A DNA stretch of 64,000 nucleotides, from positions 63,436,454 to 63,500,453 of the forward strand of contig CM056742.1 of NCBI GenBank assembly GCA_029851415.1. Reading direction: 5' to 3'. The notes under the pieces were generated by a model. The model was not told the DNA's origin, searched no databases, and saw only the letters and a program-made list of their open reading frames with translations. A program made the position numbers and the translations under genes. Origin of the DNA: Eretmocerus hayati. Its lineage: Eukaryota; Arthropoda; Insecta; Hymenoptera; Aphelinidae. Position 1 is the stretch's first letter. Every line of letters starts with the position of its first letter. Shown here piece after piece: positions 10,888 through 22,017 of this stretch.

Positions 10888-11460
10888 TTATGTATAACCA
10901 TCGTGATTTTTTGCTACAAAATTTCCAAAAAGAACTCCTGGTGCTAATTTTTCCAATGGCACCCATCCAACTTTCTCACTATTGTTCACTTTTACTCGAA
11001 TAATACTCGTGGTTCCTGCTGGCAGATGGATTTTCCCTCCAGAATCAAAGGGAATTTCATATTTGTTTATTCGTAGACATTTTTCTCTCGCGTCTACTAT
11101 TGCTCCGTACTTCGTAAGAAAATCCCAACCTATAAGGCCATCAGTTTTTACAGGAAATTCACTCGGTACAATATGGACCACTGCGTCCCAACCATTTATC
11201 TTCATGATTATTTTCCCCAAAGACTCGACCTTTCCATTTGTCACGCCCGTAATTGAAACCGTTTCTTCTCTGTCTATTTGAGAGGGTGAACCTCGCTCTC
11301 TTTGATTAAACATATATCGGCTCCTGTATCCACATAAAATCTTGCGCGTGTAAACTTTATTTCATCACTGAAAATTGTTACTACTGGTGGGCATCTTCCC
11401 GTTTTCAAACACCTTATTGAAACGATTCTCTTCTCATTTTTCTTTCTACTCTCGATTTCT
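10888..11460 (-). pseudogene. Retropepsin-type aspartic protease, frameshifted
   Basis: The active-site segment YVDTGADICLI is readable at about 11300-11335. The C-terminal half, with GLIGWDFLTKYGAIVD (the conserved ILG/D-type motif near the end of retropepsins), is in another frame from 11313 down to 10888. A frameshift therefore lies around 11270-11300. It sits directly between gag and RT, as expected. Confidence 0.8.
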
Positions 11461-11497
11461 TTGAGCTGCTCGTCGCCTGAGGTTGCCGGCGAGCAGT

Positions 11498-11892
11498 CTA
11501 TTGGTTTAAACGACCCTGTTCATTTTGACCCTGGTGTCCCTGCGGTTGCCCCGCATCTTGGGAATTTTCCGACCTATCACCTCTCGCTCCGGTATTCCTG
11601 CTGTCGCTGCTATTCGATCTCTCATTTCCTCCCTTCGCCCTATTGCCTCTGAACTTTAAGAACTCTTCGTGTGATATTTTCTCTGTAGCAAAATCTTCCA
11701 TCAAACGTGATCATAGCCATACTGGGTGAAATCCCTTCTTGCAGTATGCACATTCAACCCTCTTTGGGCAATATCTCGCAAAATGACCACTTTCATTGCA
11801 CACTCGACATAGTAATCTGTTCGCGTTCTGTCGATTCTGATTGAACCTTCGATCATAATTATGACTGTTGTGTCGTGGATTTCTCTGTGCAT
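11498..11892 (-). pseudogene. gag: gag nucleocapsid region with CCHC zinc knuckle
   Basis: One frame reads CRVCNESGHFARYC, a perfect C-x2-C-x4-H-x4-C knuckle, followed by CAYCKK, a possible second and broken knuckle. Downstream, a Gly/Asn/Gln-rich tail (11498-11704) leads to the protease. The frames differ from that of the capsid ORF, so gag is broken here. Confidence 0.7.
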
Positions 11893-12539
11893 TTGTGTGT
11901 ATGTGTCTGTGTATTCGTTCGTTGAATCGTGTGTGTTTCTGTCCGTGGTTCTGTTTCCGTCCTTAGTATGCTTGCTTGATTTGACGTTCTCGCGTACATT
12001 TCGTTTTGTTTATATTTATTCCTTGCCTCAATCGCGTATATTCCGGCTTCTCTCAATGTTCTCGGTTTCTGTATCATTACTTCCGTTCTGATTCTATCGT
12101 CCAGTAGATACAAAAATCTGTCCTTAGCCGCTTTTTCCACGTCTTTCCTTCTAACCTCTCTTACGCTCTCATCATCGTCTAACGCGAGTTTCATCATAAT
12201 CTCATATCGATCGGCTAACCTTTGTATTCTCCTTTGCAAATCTTCCGGCTCTTCGTTGGTTTTCACGCTCAAGGTTCTTTTTTCGAAAATAATATTGTCC
12301 GGAGATTCTACGACCCTATACCTTTCAAAACTTGCGTCCAAATATTCTTCCACTGTTCTAAAATCCTCAAATTTATTGTAAAAGTCCGTCCTGGCGTTTC
12401 CTTTCAGTCTGTCTTGAATTCGGTCTAGTATATATCTTTGGTCATCCTCACACAGGTTTTTGGGCACCAACCGTCTGACTCTACTCATATAACTTGTTAA
12501 CGTTAACGTTGATCCATCGAATTCCGGTATCCTAATCAA
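11859..12539 (-). CDS. gag: gag capsid region
   Basis: 226 readable residues beginning MIRIPEFDG. The opening 'IPEFDGS..L..Y...VRRL' and the helical, charged body are typical of the capsid region of insect gypsy gag proteins. The C-terminal part is a Thr/Gln/His-rich low-complexity tail. The ORF is open but is cut from its N-terminal and nucleocapsid neighbours by shifts or stops. Confidence 0.65.
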   Translation of the reverse strand: MIRIPEFDGSTLTLTSYMSRVRRLVPKNLCEDDQRYILDRIQDRLKGNARTDFYNKFEDFRTVEEYLDASFERYRVVESPDNIIFEKRTLSVKTNEEPEDLQRRIQRLADRYEIMMKLALDDDESVREVRRKDVEKAAKDRFLYLLDDRIRTEVMIQKPRTLREAGIYAIEARNKYKQNEMYARTSNQASILRTETEPRTETHTIQRTNTQTHTHKCTEKSTTQQS

Positions 12540-12559
12540 GTCTTTCTGTTCATCTTTCG

Positions 12560-13349
12560 TCAGTCATCTATATTCTGAATTTGCTATCAGTTGGTGTGCG
12601 ACCCAAGTCGTATCCGGTGGGTCTGTCTATCTGTATTGTCTCTGGTGTGAGTGGTTAATGTTCTGCGTGTTCATCTGATCGTAGTGCTGGTCCCGGGCGC
12701 TTGTGTTTTGTGGTCTCATTGGGGATGAGTGAAAAATTGGCTTTTGGTTGCTATTAAATGAAGTATTATTTTGATTTCGATTGTAGCCCAAATCTGTTGG
12801 ATAGTGTGGTGGTATGTGTCACGGTCTGTATTGTGATGAATCGGGTGTATTATTCCGCGCATTATTTCCATTGCTCGGTCTACGCGATTCGGTTCGATTT
12901 TGTGTGTGTCTTTCTGGGGTCTGATCGCGTTCCGGGATAATGTTCCGTGGCGGTATGGGGCTATTTGTTCTGCTACCGTTTCGGAGTATTTGGAACATTC
13001 CATCTATCTGTGACTAGAGATTTCCATTGGTATCTCGAACGTATTGGAACATTGCTTTCAACGTATCACTAAAACTGTGTCCCGACTGATTTGACCGCGG
13101 ACGTGCTTGTTCTTCCCTGGGTGTGTTAGTGTCGTGTGCTTGTTCGTGTGATAGTAATTTTTGTATCTCTGTATCGTCAAATTCTGTTCGAAGGTTTTCG
13201 GACTCTATGTCACTCAGTTCATTGTTCACAGGCAATAAGTCTTCGGGGTTCTCTTTCGTCCTCACGTCTCTCGTTGAATCTCTACTATTTCTCCTGCGTA
13301 AGTCCGTTGCAGATTTTGCTTTAACGAATGCTTCTACTTTTCCAAACAT
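12560..13349 (-). pseudogene. gag: gag N-terminal region
   Basis: An open frame of 111 codons (13014-13349) starts MFGKVEAFVKAKSATDLRRRNS and is rich in charged residues. After a stop, an Asn/Pro/Arg-rich stretch continues to about 12560 in changing frames. Only its position upstream of the capsid identifies it; no domain was recognised. Confidence 0.5.
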
Positions 13350-13744
13350 TTTTCAAGAGACTTGGGGACTCGGAAGAGAGAAATTTTATAGTGAGACCTA
13401 TTAGATTAGACTTACTGCGACGCAGCTCGGAGGGCGACGGTGATAGCGATGATCACTGCGTACATTCCCTCCTGGGATTTTCGTTCTGCGTAGATACTCG
13501 TTGGATGCTACGGTGCGTCGCCCTGATGTTGGCGGGTGGGATGCGCTGCCTGGATGTTGTGCGGCTGCTAGTCTTCACCTGATGTTGATAGGTGGCTGGT
13601 TGGTCCACTCTTTACTTGTATCCCACGACGTCCGTAGCGATGTCGAATTGCAGCTCTTGTATCGTATAATTCACTCGCCCGAGTCTACTCACGGATGTTT
13701 TCGCGAGAAAAAATTATTTCTAAGTCGTACACACCTTGCACCAC
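13350..13744 (-). other. 5' leader and candidate primer-binding site
   Basis: The noncoding leader between gag and the 5' LTR. In element sense, one base after the LTR comes TGG followed by TGCAAGGTGTG (13743 downward), which would suit a tRNA 3' end. I could not name the tRNA. Confidence 0.45.
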
Positions 13745-13797
13745 TGTGACGTGGGGTGTCGGCGACAAAGAAAGACTCAGATATATATATATATATA

Positions 13798-13998
13798 TGT
13801 CGTAGTCAGTTTATTCAATTCGCCACTTTATAAAGTGGCTAGCGAGTTTATAAAGTAGCTAGTGACTTTATAAAGTGGCAGCGAGTTTATTCAAGAGTCA
13901 TTCCATCGTTACTCTGCTCGAGTTTTGAATAAACTACCTAGCCAGTTTATAAAGTCACTAGCTACTTTATAAACTCGCGAGGAGCGACACCGCAGTTT
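13798..13998 (+). repeat. Left terminal inverted repeat of the Ginger element
   Basis: Pairs with 17167-17367 with only a few mismatches in 201 bp. It contains five copies of the 8-base palindrome core TTTATAAA, mostly as ACTTTATAAAGT or GTTTATAAAGT with GGCTAG-type spacers. These are likely transposase binding sites or fold-back structure. Confidence 0.9.
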
Positions 13999-14114
13999 AT
14001 CTACTGACATCGACGACTCACATAAACACAATTAAGTAGTATTTGTGGGAGCTTGGTTTTCTATATCAACGTGTAATAATTCGCGCTCAAGTTAGTCCTA
14101 TCTCGCGTTTCACC

Positions 14115-17017
14115 ATGGCCCAGGCTAGCGAAATAATCAGCCGTGACGAATTCGAGGGAAAATTAAAAGACACGCGTGATGCTAAACGAGGTTCTAATAG
14201 CCGCATGTGGGATCGTGATTTCATCGAGAAGGTGATAAAAATCCTAAAGAATGGTGAAAATACGCCGTCTAATCACTACTTCATCAGAAAGTACGAGCTC
14301 TGTCAAATTGGAGCAGAATCTCATGTAATAGTGCGGCGAGAAAAGTTGAGTGACGATTTAATATATGTGGTGTGCATAGAAGAATATTACGACAAACTTT
14401 TAGAATCGCACACGAATACTGGCCATGGAGGACGGGATAGGATGGCTCATTATCTAAAAAATAAGTGCCGCATCCCACGTGAAGCTATTGAAATCTTTAT
14501 TTCGTGTTGCCAAACATGTGCGCGGAAAAAAAGTGTTCCAAATAAAGGTATCGTCACGAATCCTATTGTATCACACGGCTTCAACAGCAGGATGCAAATT
14601 GATTTGATAGATCTCCAGTCTTGTGAATACGATGAGTTTAAGTGGTTATTAGTTGTTCAAGATCATGCGACAAAATTTAATCATCTGCGACCCTTGAAGT
14701 CTAAACATGCCCGTAATGTGGCCGAGGAACTTTACAAAATATTCTTGACTTTCGGTGCGCCATACATACTTCAATGTGACAATGGAAAAGAATTCGTTGC
14801 AGAAGTGATAAAGCAGTTGGTATCTAGGTGGCCACATTGCAAAATTATCCACGGTAGACCTCGCCATCCACAATCGCAAGGCAGTGTGGAGCGAGCGAAT
14901 TCTGACATCAAGACAATGTTAGAGGCATGGAAAATCGACAACAAATCGGATGACTGGCCGCGCGGCTGTTACGAAGTACAGGTATATGCTTGATTATCAA
15001 CACAACTCACAACCCAAGTAATTTCTCAGTTCATCGACATAAGAGTGATTCCGCGCGAAAGCGAACCATGAATTGCAAACATATTTAAAACTCTTTTTTT
15101 CGCCATCATCAATCAATTCGATGGTCCAAAAAATTTAAGCCTTCACTCCCTGTGGGGTGGGAGAAATTTTTTTCGTTTCTCTGGGGAATATTTTTTTGAT
15201 AGAGTTTTTATGAAAAAATATCAATCTTTTTGGTGGAAAAACAATCTGAGACATATCTGCAATTCGTGGCCAGCTATCGCGTGGAACTACTCATAATTGA
15301 CCACATACTTAAACATTTTATTGTGGGTTTCAGTGGAAGAAAAATACGTCCAAGCATCGAATTATCAATAGGACTCCGTATGAAGCTATTTTGGGACCAA
15401 TAAAATTCGGATTATCATCCATGAATTTGCCTTCAGACGTCATCGCATCAATTGATACTGAGGAGGATTTGGATCTCATATTGGCACAGCAGAGTGATAT
15501 TGAAATGCCTCGTACTATCAGGTAATAAATTTTACCTGTACATTGAAGAATTGTAGTTTCATATATATTCAATCTTATAGCTATCGAGATTTCACCGATA
15601 TTGTGATATTGGTCATGTTATGATGAAGATATCTTTTTTTCAGTACAACTCTGACAGAAACTGAATTAGTAGACGATCTCAACCCTGGCCCATCACGTAA
15701 CGAAAGGTAATCGCTCATTTTCTTGGAAATGAGTGAATTCAACTCCTCATCACTTTCGCACCTTATTTTTCAGGTCATACATCCCTGAAGTTGAATCGGC
15801 TGGTAATTGTGGTACTACCTTGAATGATATCAGGTATAAAGATACATTTCCCATTTTGAGATACGATGACTCTTTATTTTTGACTTAACATGGAATGTGT
15901 CCGTTAGGCCAATCCAACCAACTCTAGGACCCGATCATGGTATTCACGTTACTAATTCGTCAGAAGATAGGTAATCTTATTGTTATATTGCCTTACTTTT
16001 ACCAAATTTCGGTCTATTTTTCATAAAGTGAAATCATTTTCAGATCAGAATTCGCAATCCTAGAGCTAGATGATAATTTTCGAGTAAGCCCAATGGATAC
16101 TCCTGAGAGGTAATAATTTGATAATAATTTCAATGGTGTAACAGAATGTTTAGAGAATCTTGTGCTTCATATATATTGCAGATCTGATTCACAAGAAACG
16201 AGGTTGGATCATAACTCTGTATTTGATGGAGAGAGTAGTCACAGGTGAGCCTATCATAACCATTATCAAGAGCACACATGGCTGTCTTTCACATCGAGTT
16301 TCATGAATGTTGTACCTCGATTGTTACAGACAAGATGAACAAGAGACATCTGAATCATGCAGCAGCGTTCAAATCGATACAAGCCACTGTGTTGTTTGTT
16401 GCAATATTTTGGGACCAGATGACATCGTTAAGTGCAGTAAATGTGACTCAGCCATGCACAGTCAATGTGGAAGTTTAGATTTACAAACAGAAAATTCGCT
16501 CATCTGTTTTCATTGTGTTAGAGGAAATCATTTGACTGAAACCCAAGACGATTGTCATCGGCGACAAAAAGCAGCGGCTGAAGAAATGGTCTCAGTCTCA
16601 TCACAGAATTATTTGGCTCTTAATGTAGCTGACTGTATCACACTCTCTGTACCAAGCTTTGATCGGGCTCCGCTAGATCTCCCTCGTATCATCGGAGTTA
16701 TTGTAGATATTCAAAATGGTGTGTACCAAATCGGAACCAAGGATGGTTTGATAAAAGGTTGGTTTCCAAGGTCTGACTTACAGAAAACTGACATAGCAGC
16801 TGTGTCCTTGAGCGACGTCAATTCGGAAGTTTTGCTCACATTAAGGGAAGCTACATCAAAGCAATCTACCAGTGGCGGTCAAGGAATGAAAAAATGCAAT
16901 TGCGGAGCAGGTACCACACAATGTAAGACAAATCGATGCTCATGCTTCAAAAATGATATAAAATGTGGCTCTCGATGCCATCGTTCGACAACCTGTTTTA
17001 ATAAGCTGTGTATATAG
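14115..17017 (+). CDS. Ginger-type transposase (integrase + PHD finger + Cys-rich tail), 8 exons
   Basis: Exons: 14115-14981, 15334-15521, 15644-15706, 15774-15833, 15908-15970, 16044-16109, 16182-16244, 16330-17017. All junctions are GT..AG, and the total is 2,058 nt (685 residues plus stop). The start is chosen for its CACCATGG context; an in-frame ATG also exists at 14043. Exon 1 encodes the zinc-binding HHCC region (HTNTGH, CCQTC) and the DDE core: MQIDLIDL, LQCDNGKEF and HPQSQGSVERAN. Exon 2 continues with RTPYEAILGP, the usual end of this integrase. Exons 3-7 are 60-66 nt, phase 2, acidic/Ser-rich linkers. Exon 8 has a PHD-like C4HC3 finger (CVVC, CSKC, MHSQC, CFHC) and a C-terminal Cys-rich KCNCG...CKTNRCSC...CGSRC motif like CXC/CRC domains. 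No disabling mutation was seen. Confidence 0.85.
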
Positions 17018-17166
17018 TTAAATCCGCTGTACAATGACAAAGCTCAGTGTTGATACTTATTTATTCTTGATTATTAAATGATTGACTTTATCTGTGAATG
17101 AAATACTCAAGTCTTCTCTCATTGATACATCTTTGAAACTACCTACTTCTCCAAATACTCATGAAC

Positions 17167-17367
17167 AAACTGCGGGGTCGCTCCTCGCGAGTTTATAAAG
17201 TAGCTAGTGGCTTTATAAACTGGCTAGGTAGTTTATTCAAAATTCGGGCAGAGTAACGATGGAACGACTCTTGAATAAACTCGCTGCCACTTTATAAAGT
17301 CACTAGCTACTTTATAAACTCGCTAGCCACTTTATAAAGTGGCGAATTGAATAAACTGACTACGACA
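17167..17367 (-). repeat. Right terminal inverted repeat of the Ginger element
   Basis: Reverse complement of 13798-13998 with a handful of substitutions. It ends CTACGACA next to the AT-rich LTR tract. Confidence 0.9.
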
Positions 17368-17649
17368 TATATATATATATATATACATATATATTGAAAT
17401 GAGGTGGACTATGAATACAGATATGCTGTGTATTTGAGGTAAAGAGTAGATGAGCGGTCTGACGCGGCGCGCGCGAGTCGAGGATTATATATCCTCGGCT
17501 CGATACGCGTCGTGTACAGACACAAAGTGCAAAGTTCGGCAAAACGTGATCGCGCGATGCATTCCTCCAGGTGTGTGCATCGGCGATCGGTTTTGCAGAA
17601 CCGACGACAGGGTGATTGCTCAATGAGAGCAATCACCCATGTCGTCACA

Positions 17650-18170
17650 CCATGATAAATCGATTGGTTGATATGCAATTTCGATAAAATGAATAAGAAA
17701 AAAATTTGAGGGGATTCTTTTGTGACTGATGGAGAATTCATGGTTCAAGATATGATAATAGATGGAAATGGAGAATGGACATCGACCAAGTGACGGAGAA
17801 TAGAGAAAAAATGTTTGTTTAGGTGAACAAAAGTTCGGTATGCAGATTGTGGGCGAACATATTCATGTTCAAAATAATTGACTTTTTGAGAAATTCGATA
17901 TACTTTATTATTTTTACTCGCATAAATTGAAAACTGCTACATTGATTGATCTGTCAATCCCCTCAGCATATCTTTGGGCGCTTATCCAGCACTCATATAA
18001 ATTCCAGAAATATTGATGGAAGAGTTCAGGATAATCGTTGCACAAAAAAAACAAGGCACGCACACTAAAACATAAAATACTTGTGCAAATAACCATTTTT
18101 CTCCACCACTGATCAAGTTCGAGAAAAATTGGTCACTTACATTGGGGGGCTCTTGGCGAGAGAAACAGGA
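17650..18170. repeat. Foldback/MITE-like repeat, copy A, right part
   Basis: Resumes copy A after the second CCAT. 17655-17880 aligns with 18605-18830, and 17935-18080 aligns with the right arm of copy B (18870-19010). No coding sequence. Confidence 0.6.
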
Positions 18171-18369
18171 TGGTGACATACGGATTCCCTTCTCGGCAGA
18201 TATCTTTTTCGAGATCTTCTACTCTAATCAATTTTTTATTCTGAAAATCTGCATTTTTACGGATTCGACTTTCACCATTTTGTTCCTCTCGCCGAGAGCT
18301 TTCTATTGTAGGTTACCCTTTCTCTTCCACTATCATCTCTACCACGCAGAAAGTTCATCTTAGTCGGTC

Positions 18370-19020
18370 ATTGTCCGTGTCTGTGGATGTGTGTCTGTGC
18401 GTTGTTTTCTCGTCCACCCGTTCTCCTGAACCCTCCCATCGATCTTTCTGAAATTCATATGAGTGCTAGATGACTACTCAAAGATGTGCTGAAAGGATTT
18501 ATAGATCGATCTATCGAACAGTTCTCGATTTGAATATCTTGTAGAAATTCTTCCTAGAGAAATTCTGAGGAACCTAGTGAAATGTTTATTTTGCCATGTT
18601 GAGCCGATTGGTTCATACCGAATCTCGATGAAATTAGTGAGAAGGAAATTTGGAGTGGTTCTCTTCTGACTGATCGAAAATCCATGATTGAAGATATGAT
18701 TTTAGATGGAAATGGGAAATGGACATCAACCAAGTGACGAAAAATAGGGGGGAAGTGTTTGTTCAGGTACACAAACGTTTGGTATGAAGATTGTGCGCGA
18801 ACATATTCATGTATAAAATAATTCATTCTTTAAAAAATTTGATAATTTTCCTTTTCACTCGCATCAATCGAAAACTGTTTGATAGATTGATCTGCAAACC
18901 CTTTCAGCACATTTTTGGGTGGTCATCTAGCACTCAGATGGATTTCAGAAAGATTGATGGAAGGATTCTGGAGAACCGGTACACGAAAAGTGAGAACGCA
19001 CAGACACACAAACACACGAA
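18370..19020. repeat. Foldback/MITE-like element, copy B, with ~150-bp inverted arms
   Basis: 18370-18530 is an inverted, diverged copy of 18860-19015: for example CATATGAGTGCTAGATGACTAC against GTCATCTAGCACTCAGATG, and GTGTGTCTGTGCGTT against AACGCACAGACACAC. Between them lies a ~330-bp core matching copy A. It is noncoding and of unknown superfamily. Confidence 0.65.
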
Positions 19021-20077
19021 ATGTCGGTTATTTTGGATGTAAACTGCCACGTCAGATACCATCTTTTAGCATGAGAATGGGCGAGATTGCAGTACATTTG
19101 GCTTCTGAGGACGAATATTACGATCAGAATATCACTTTCGAAATATCAGCCCAACAAAATATTCCTGGAACTCATACCACCACCTCAATTTCATTATGTA
19201 CTGGGCATTGTGAATACTTCATACACCCATATACAGTAACCTTGGATATGAATCCATAATATGGATCAAGAAGTGCACCGTTGAACGAGGGGTGACATAT
19301 GGCAGCCCAAAGTTCAAAGAAAATTCCTGTGAGATTCTTAGATTCTTTCGGAAAATGTAAGCTTGTTTCGATCCTGATCAAACCTGAGATGGATGAAGTA
19401 GAATTACGCATTCCCGGATTTCAAGAAAGTTGTAGGTTCGTGTTTTGAACGGAATCTCAACTCCTACTGCAAACTCTACATGGCGAAGTTCCACCGAAGT
19501 TTCATGGATTTAAAACTGAGCGTCACTACGAAAATTCATGCCGTTTTCCTCCACATTGAGCAATGTTGTGACGAGAAGAAGGAAGACTAGATTTTGAAAG
19601 TGAACAAACAGTCAGATTGGTTTACCATGACTTCGAAAGGTTCTGGGATAACCGCAAAGCTGTAAAGTCAAACGAGAACTACGAGGACATACTCCTCCGA
19701 GCAGTGTGAGCTTACGATAGTCTACATGTGGAGATTTCGGTGATTTGTACACTCTTGAGTGACATCGAGACTCTAGAAACATCACACGCAAAGACCTATG
19801 ACTTTTCTCGGAAGTTTGGTAGTTACGTAGAAAAAATTCGTCGTTCTTGAATTTTTAGGAAACATTCTTCAACTCTAATAGGTTCCCCAGAACACGAGTA
19901 TCCTTGAAATGATGAAATATATATCAGTTTGATGGCATTCCCCTGATATTATCTTGGAATGAACCCCCGTTACGATACGAATCATTGCGACTCTCAACGT
20001 GGAACTCACTTGGATGAGGCTTTTGGTTAGTGCTTGGGGATTCTAAAGAAAACTAAAGGCTCCCTATAATAGGAAGC
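19021..20077. other. No recognised feature
   Basis: Ordinary AT-rich sequence with only short chance reading frames. I see no repeat unit, splice-supported gene or RNA gene here. Confidence 0.5.
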
Positions 20078-20333
20078 TGCAGTTATTACGATTGATGTTT
20101 TGGTGACTGTTGTGTACTAAATGACCATAGCACGAAGTTTCACTATATAACTGTTTATTTGTAACTACAACTTTGGAGTACAGGACTATAGGATGAGGGG
20201 TCTTACTTATACGGTGGTATAGTACGTTCTGCTCTCTCGAGGCGCTTTTACATATGGGTATCGCGGCATCATGCGGCGGTGGCAGCACTATGCAGGGATG
20301 CACAGCTCAAGCAGCTGGTGTGAATATATAACA
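20078..20333 (-). repeat. LTR of a second gypsy-class element (3' LTR)
   Basis: About 256 bp. In element sense it starts TGTTATATATTC and ends CTGCA, directly preceded by a purine-rich tract (GGGTGGAGGAG, complement of 20334-20345). An AATAAA signal (complement near 20152) lies inside. The left boundary is set only by a TG dinucleotide and is less certain. Confidence 0.65.
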
Positions 20334-20376
20334 CTCCTCCACCCATAGCTTTGACAACTCTTTTTTAATATTTCTA

Positions 20377-20938
20377 TCACACATTGTATAATTGCCTTGG
20401 TTGGATTTGTCTCGTGGATCTTCTTAGAGGAACATGAATGTGTTCAATGGATTCATTCTTTGGAAGTGATTCTACGTTCCTTTTACTGTTCTGGTTTTTA
20501 GGTGAATTAGAAATGTTGGGATCCATTGGAGGAGTTACATTGACTGTGCTTTGAGTTATGTTTGGGTTATGAGAGTCAGGCTCTATTATAGAAGTGTGAC
20601 TTTTTGGATGGCTTGATTTGGTATTCGAAAGCTCTCGATTAGCTTCAATTTCATTCACTTCGTGATTACAAGATCTAATCTGATTTGTATGACTTTCCCA
20701 CACTCCATTATCATCAGTACAACCAGTGTAGGTCACAGGATTGTGTTTATCAACTAATTTTGCTTGTTTCCAATTTCCAGTGGAATAATCTTTTGTCATA
20801 ACAACTTCATTTTGGTCAAAGCTCATGTTCCTATTGCCTCCGTAATATTTCTCTTGGTCACTCTGTTCTTTCCCAACTCTATCTTTAACTTGAGCCTTTA
20901 ATGAATCATCTCTCTTTCTAAAATTCCTACCTACAGGC
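20377..20938 (-). pseudogene. 3' end of gypsy pol (post-integrase region), 5'-truncated
   Basis: Contains VVMTKDYSTGNWKQAKLVDKH and a VWESHTNQIRSC segment. These are typical of the chromodomain-like end of insect gypsy integrases, where the motif is normally VWRRHVDQI. A low-complexity Asn/Ser/Pro tail follows, ending RRSTRQIQPRQL. The frame stays open upstream to about 20938, where the similarity stops abruptly. It is followed by a purine tract and one LTR, so only the 3' end of the element survives. Confidence 0.75.
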
Positions 20939-21545
20939 AGTCCTCTTTATCCGCGGATTGGTTATCCGCTGTTACCCATATTTGCAGTCCAGCAGTTGAT
21001 ACCCATTCTAAATAACCGCGGTCCGTTGTAAGCCTTATCCGCGATTTTTATCGTTGCGAAAAGTCAAAAAAAAAAAGTTCAACGGTATAACTACAAATTT
21101 TCTCGGCGCTTTCCCAAATTTTGGATTCTGATTCTATGTTAGTGATACAATTACAATAGGCCATCATAGAATAATAATCCCTCTATTAATCTTTTTCATC
21201 CTGCATCATTACGTGATTGAGCGATATGAATAATCGTGGGTTCTAAGAGAGTATACGTGCAATATTCAGATCGGTCAGTTTGTTTTTTTACGAAATAAAC
21301 AACGGGAATATTATGGTACTTGGGAAGGTGAGTCATCCCTCAGAAAAACGGTCTAAATTCTCATAAAATTTCGAAAGAGTACTTCACCAGAATTTCCAAG
21401 TGGAAATGTCTCCTGTGACGGTTGGAACAATATTCTCAACCATCATTTCTCTCTCCTATCTGATCATCGCGTACTATATGTGATGATGGCTCTTCTCAGA
21501 TGTAGCAAAACATCCGAGGAGAGGAGAGAGTTGTGAGTAGTTTTG
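20939..21545. other. Possible DNA-transposon end, otherwise unassigned
   Basis: The words CCTCTTTATCCGCGGATTGG, GGTTATCCGCTG and CTTATCCGCGATT at 20940-21055 recall ends of pogo/Tigger-like elements, but I could not find the matching opposite end. The rest shows nothing recognisable. Confidence 0.3.
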
Positions 21546-21548
21546 CGT

Positions 21549-21549
21549 T

Positions 21550-21596
<47 letters not shown>

Positions 21597-21607
21597 GAGA
21601 GAGAGAG
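21549..21607. repeat. (GA)n microsatellite at the 3' end of element E1
   Basis: A long GA run, interrupted once by GG, directly abutting the ATTG/ATCA-type tail of E1. Confidence 0.9.
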
Positions 21608-22017
21608 ATTGATTGATTGATTGATATTTATCACCCGGGGACAATGGGTCCCATGGGGCACTGAACAAAGTATAATATTTTGAGTTACAAATAAATGCTT
21701 AGATTCTAAATATGAATGCTTGACATAACTACTTGTAGGCTATAAATATATAGAAGGTTACCCTCTCGTAATTTGGATGGGATAAAATTTCAAAGAAAAG
21801 GAATAGAATCAAATCATGTTCATATCAACAGATAGTTCAGATTATATGCGATTATAATCATGGTGATATCTCATTACTTACAAGGTTACCTGGTAGAACA
21901 TGACTCAAGCCAAGAGGGTATGATTCAATCGCAAATCGCATGGTCAGTCTCCAAATTGAAGAGATAGGAGAAGAGATGGCGTTTAAATGCTGCCAGGGAT
22001 GTTGAATTCCTTGGTAA

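Larger units (their letters stand above)
13798..17367 (+). mobile_element. Ginger-like DNA transposon, apparently complete
   Basis: 3,570 bp, beginning TGTCGTAGTC and ending GACTACGACA, with ~201-bp near-perfect inverted repeats and one multi-exon integrase-type transposase gene. It sits in an (AT)n tract, so the target duplication cannot be resolved. A gypsy-integrase-like DDE protein in an inverted-repeat element, with a PHD finger and Cys-rich tail, fits the Ginger group (relatives of KRBA2 and GIN1). The open gene and well-matched ends suggest recent activity. Confidence 0.85.
144..17649 (-). mobile_element. Ty3/gypsy-class LTR retrotransposon with env-like gene (errantivirus-like), degenerate
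   Basis: Two TG...CA LTRs (144-490 and 13745-17649, the latter split by a Ginger transposon) bound minus-strand remnants in the order gag, protease, RT, RNase H, OTU-like region, integrase, env. The flanks carry CCAT at 140-143 and 17650-17653, a 4-bp target duplication. Paralogous copy B of the host repeat shows the uninterrupted TTTGCCAT site near 18590. The LTRs differ at about six non-microsatellite positions in ~290 bp, so the insertion is fairly recent, yet every gene is broken. Without the two nested insertions the element is about 13 kb, long for errantivirus-like elements (typically 7-8 kb); much of the excess is a 2.9-kb stretch between env and the 3' LTR. Family assignment is inference from env and pol motifs. 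Confidence 0.88.
13745..17649 (-). repeat. 5' LTR, split by the Ginger transposon
   Basis: The LTR parts are 13745-13797 and 17368-17649, together about 335 bp and close to identical to 144-490 apart from the AT-repeat length. The break lies inside the (AT)n microsatellite of the LTR. Confidence 0.88.

Noticed and set aside
19021..20077. A possible host exon in this quiet stretch
   Set aside because: No open frame of useful length with splice sites and no recognisable protein motif.
20939..21070. Definite pogo/Tigger transposon end
   Set aside because: Only one end is suggestive and no matching inverted end or TA duplication was found, so it is listed only as unassigned.
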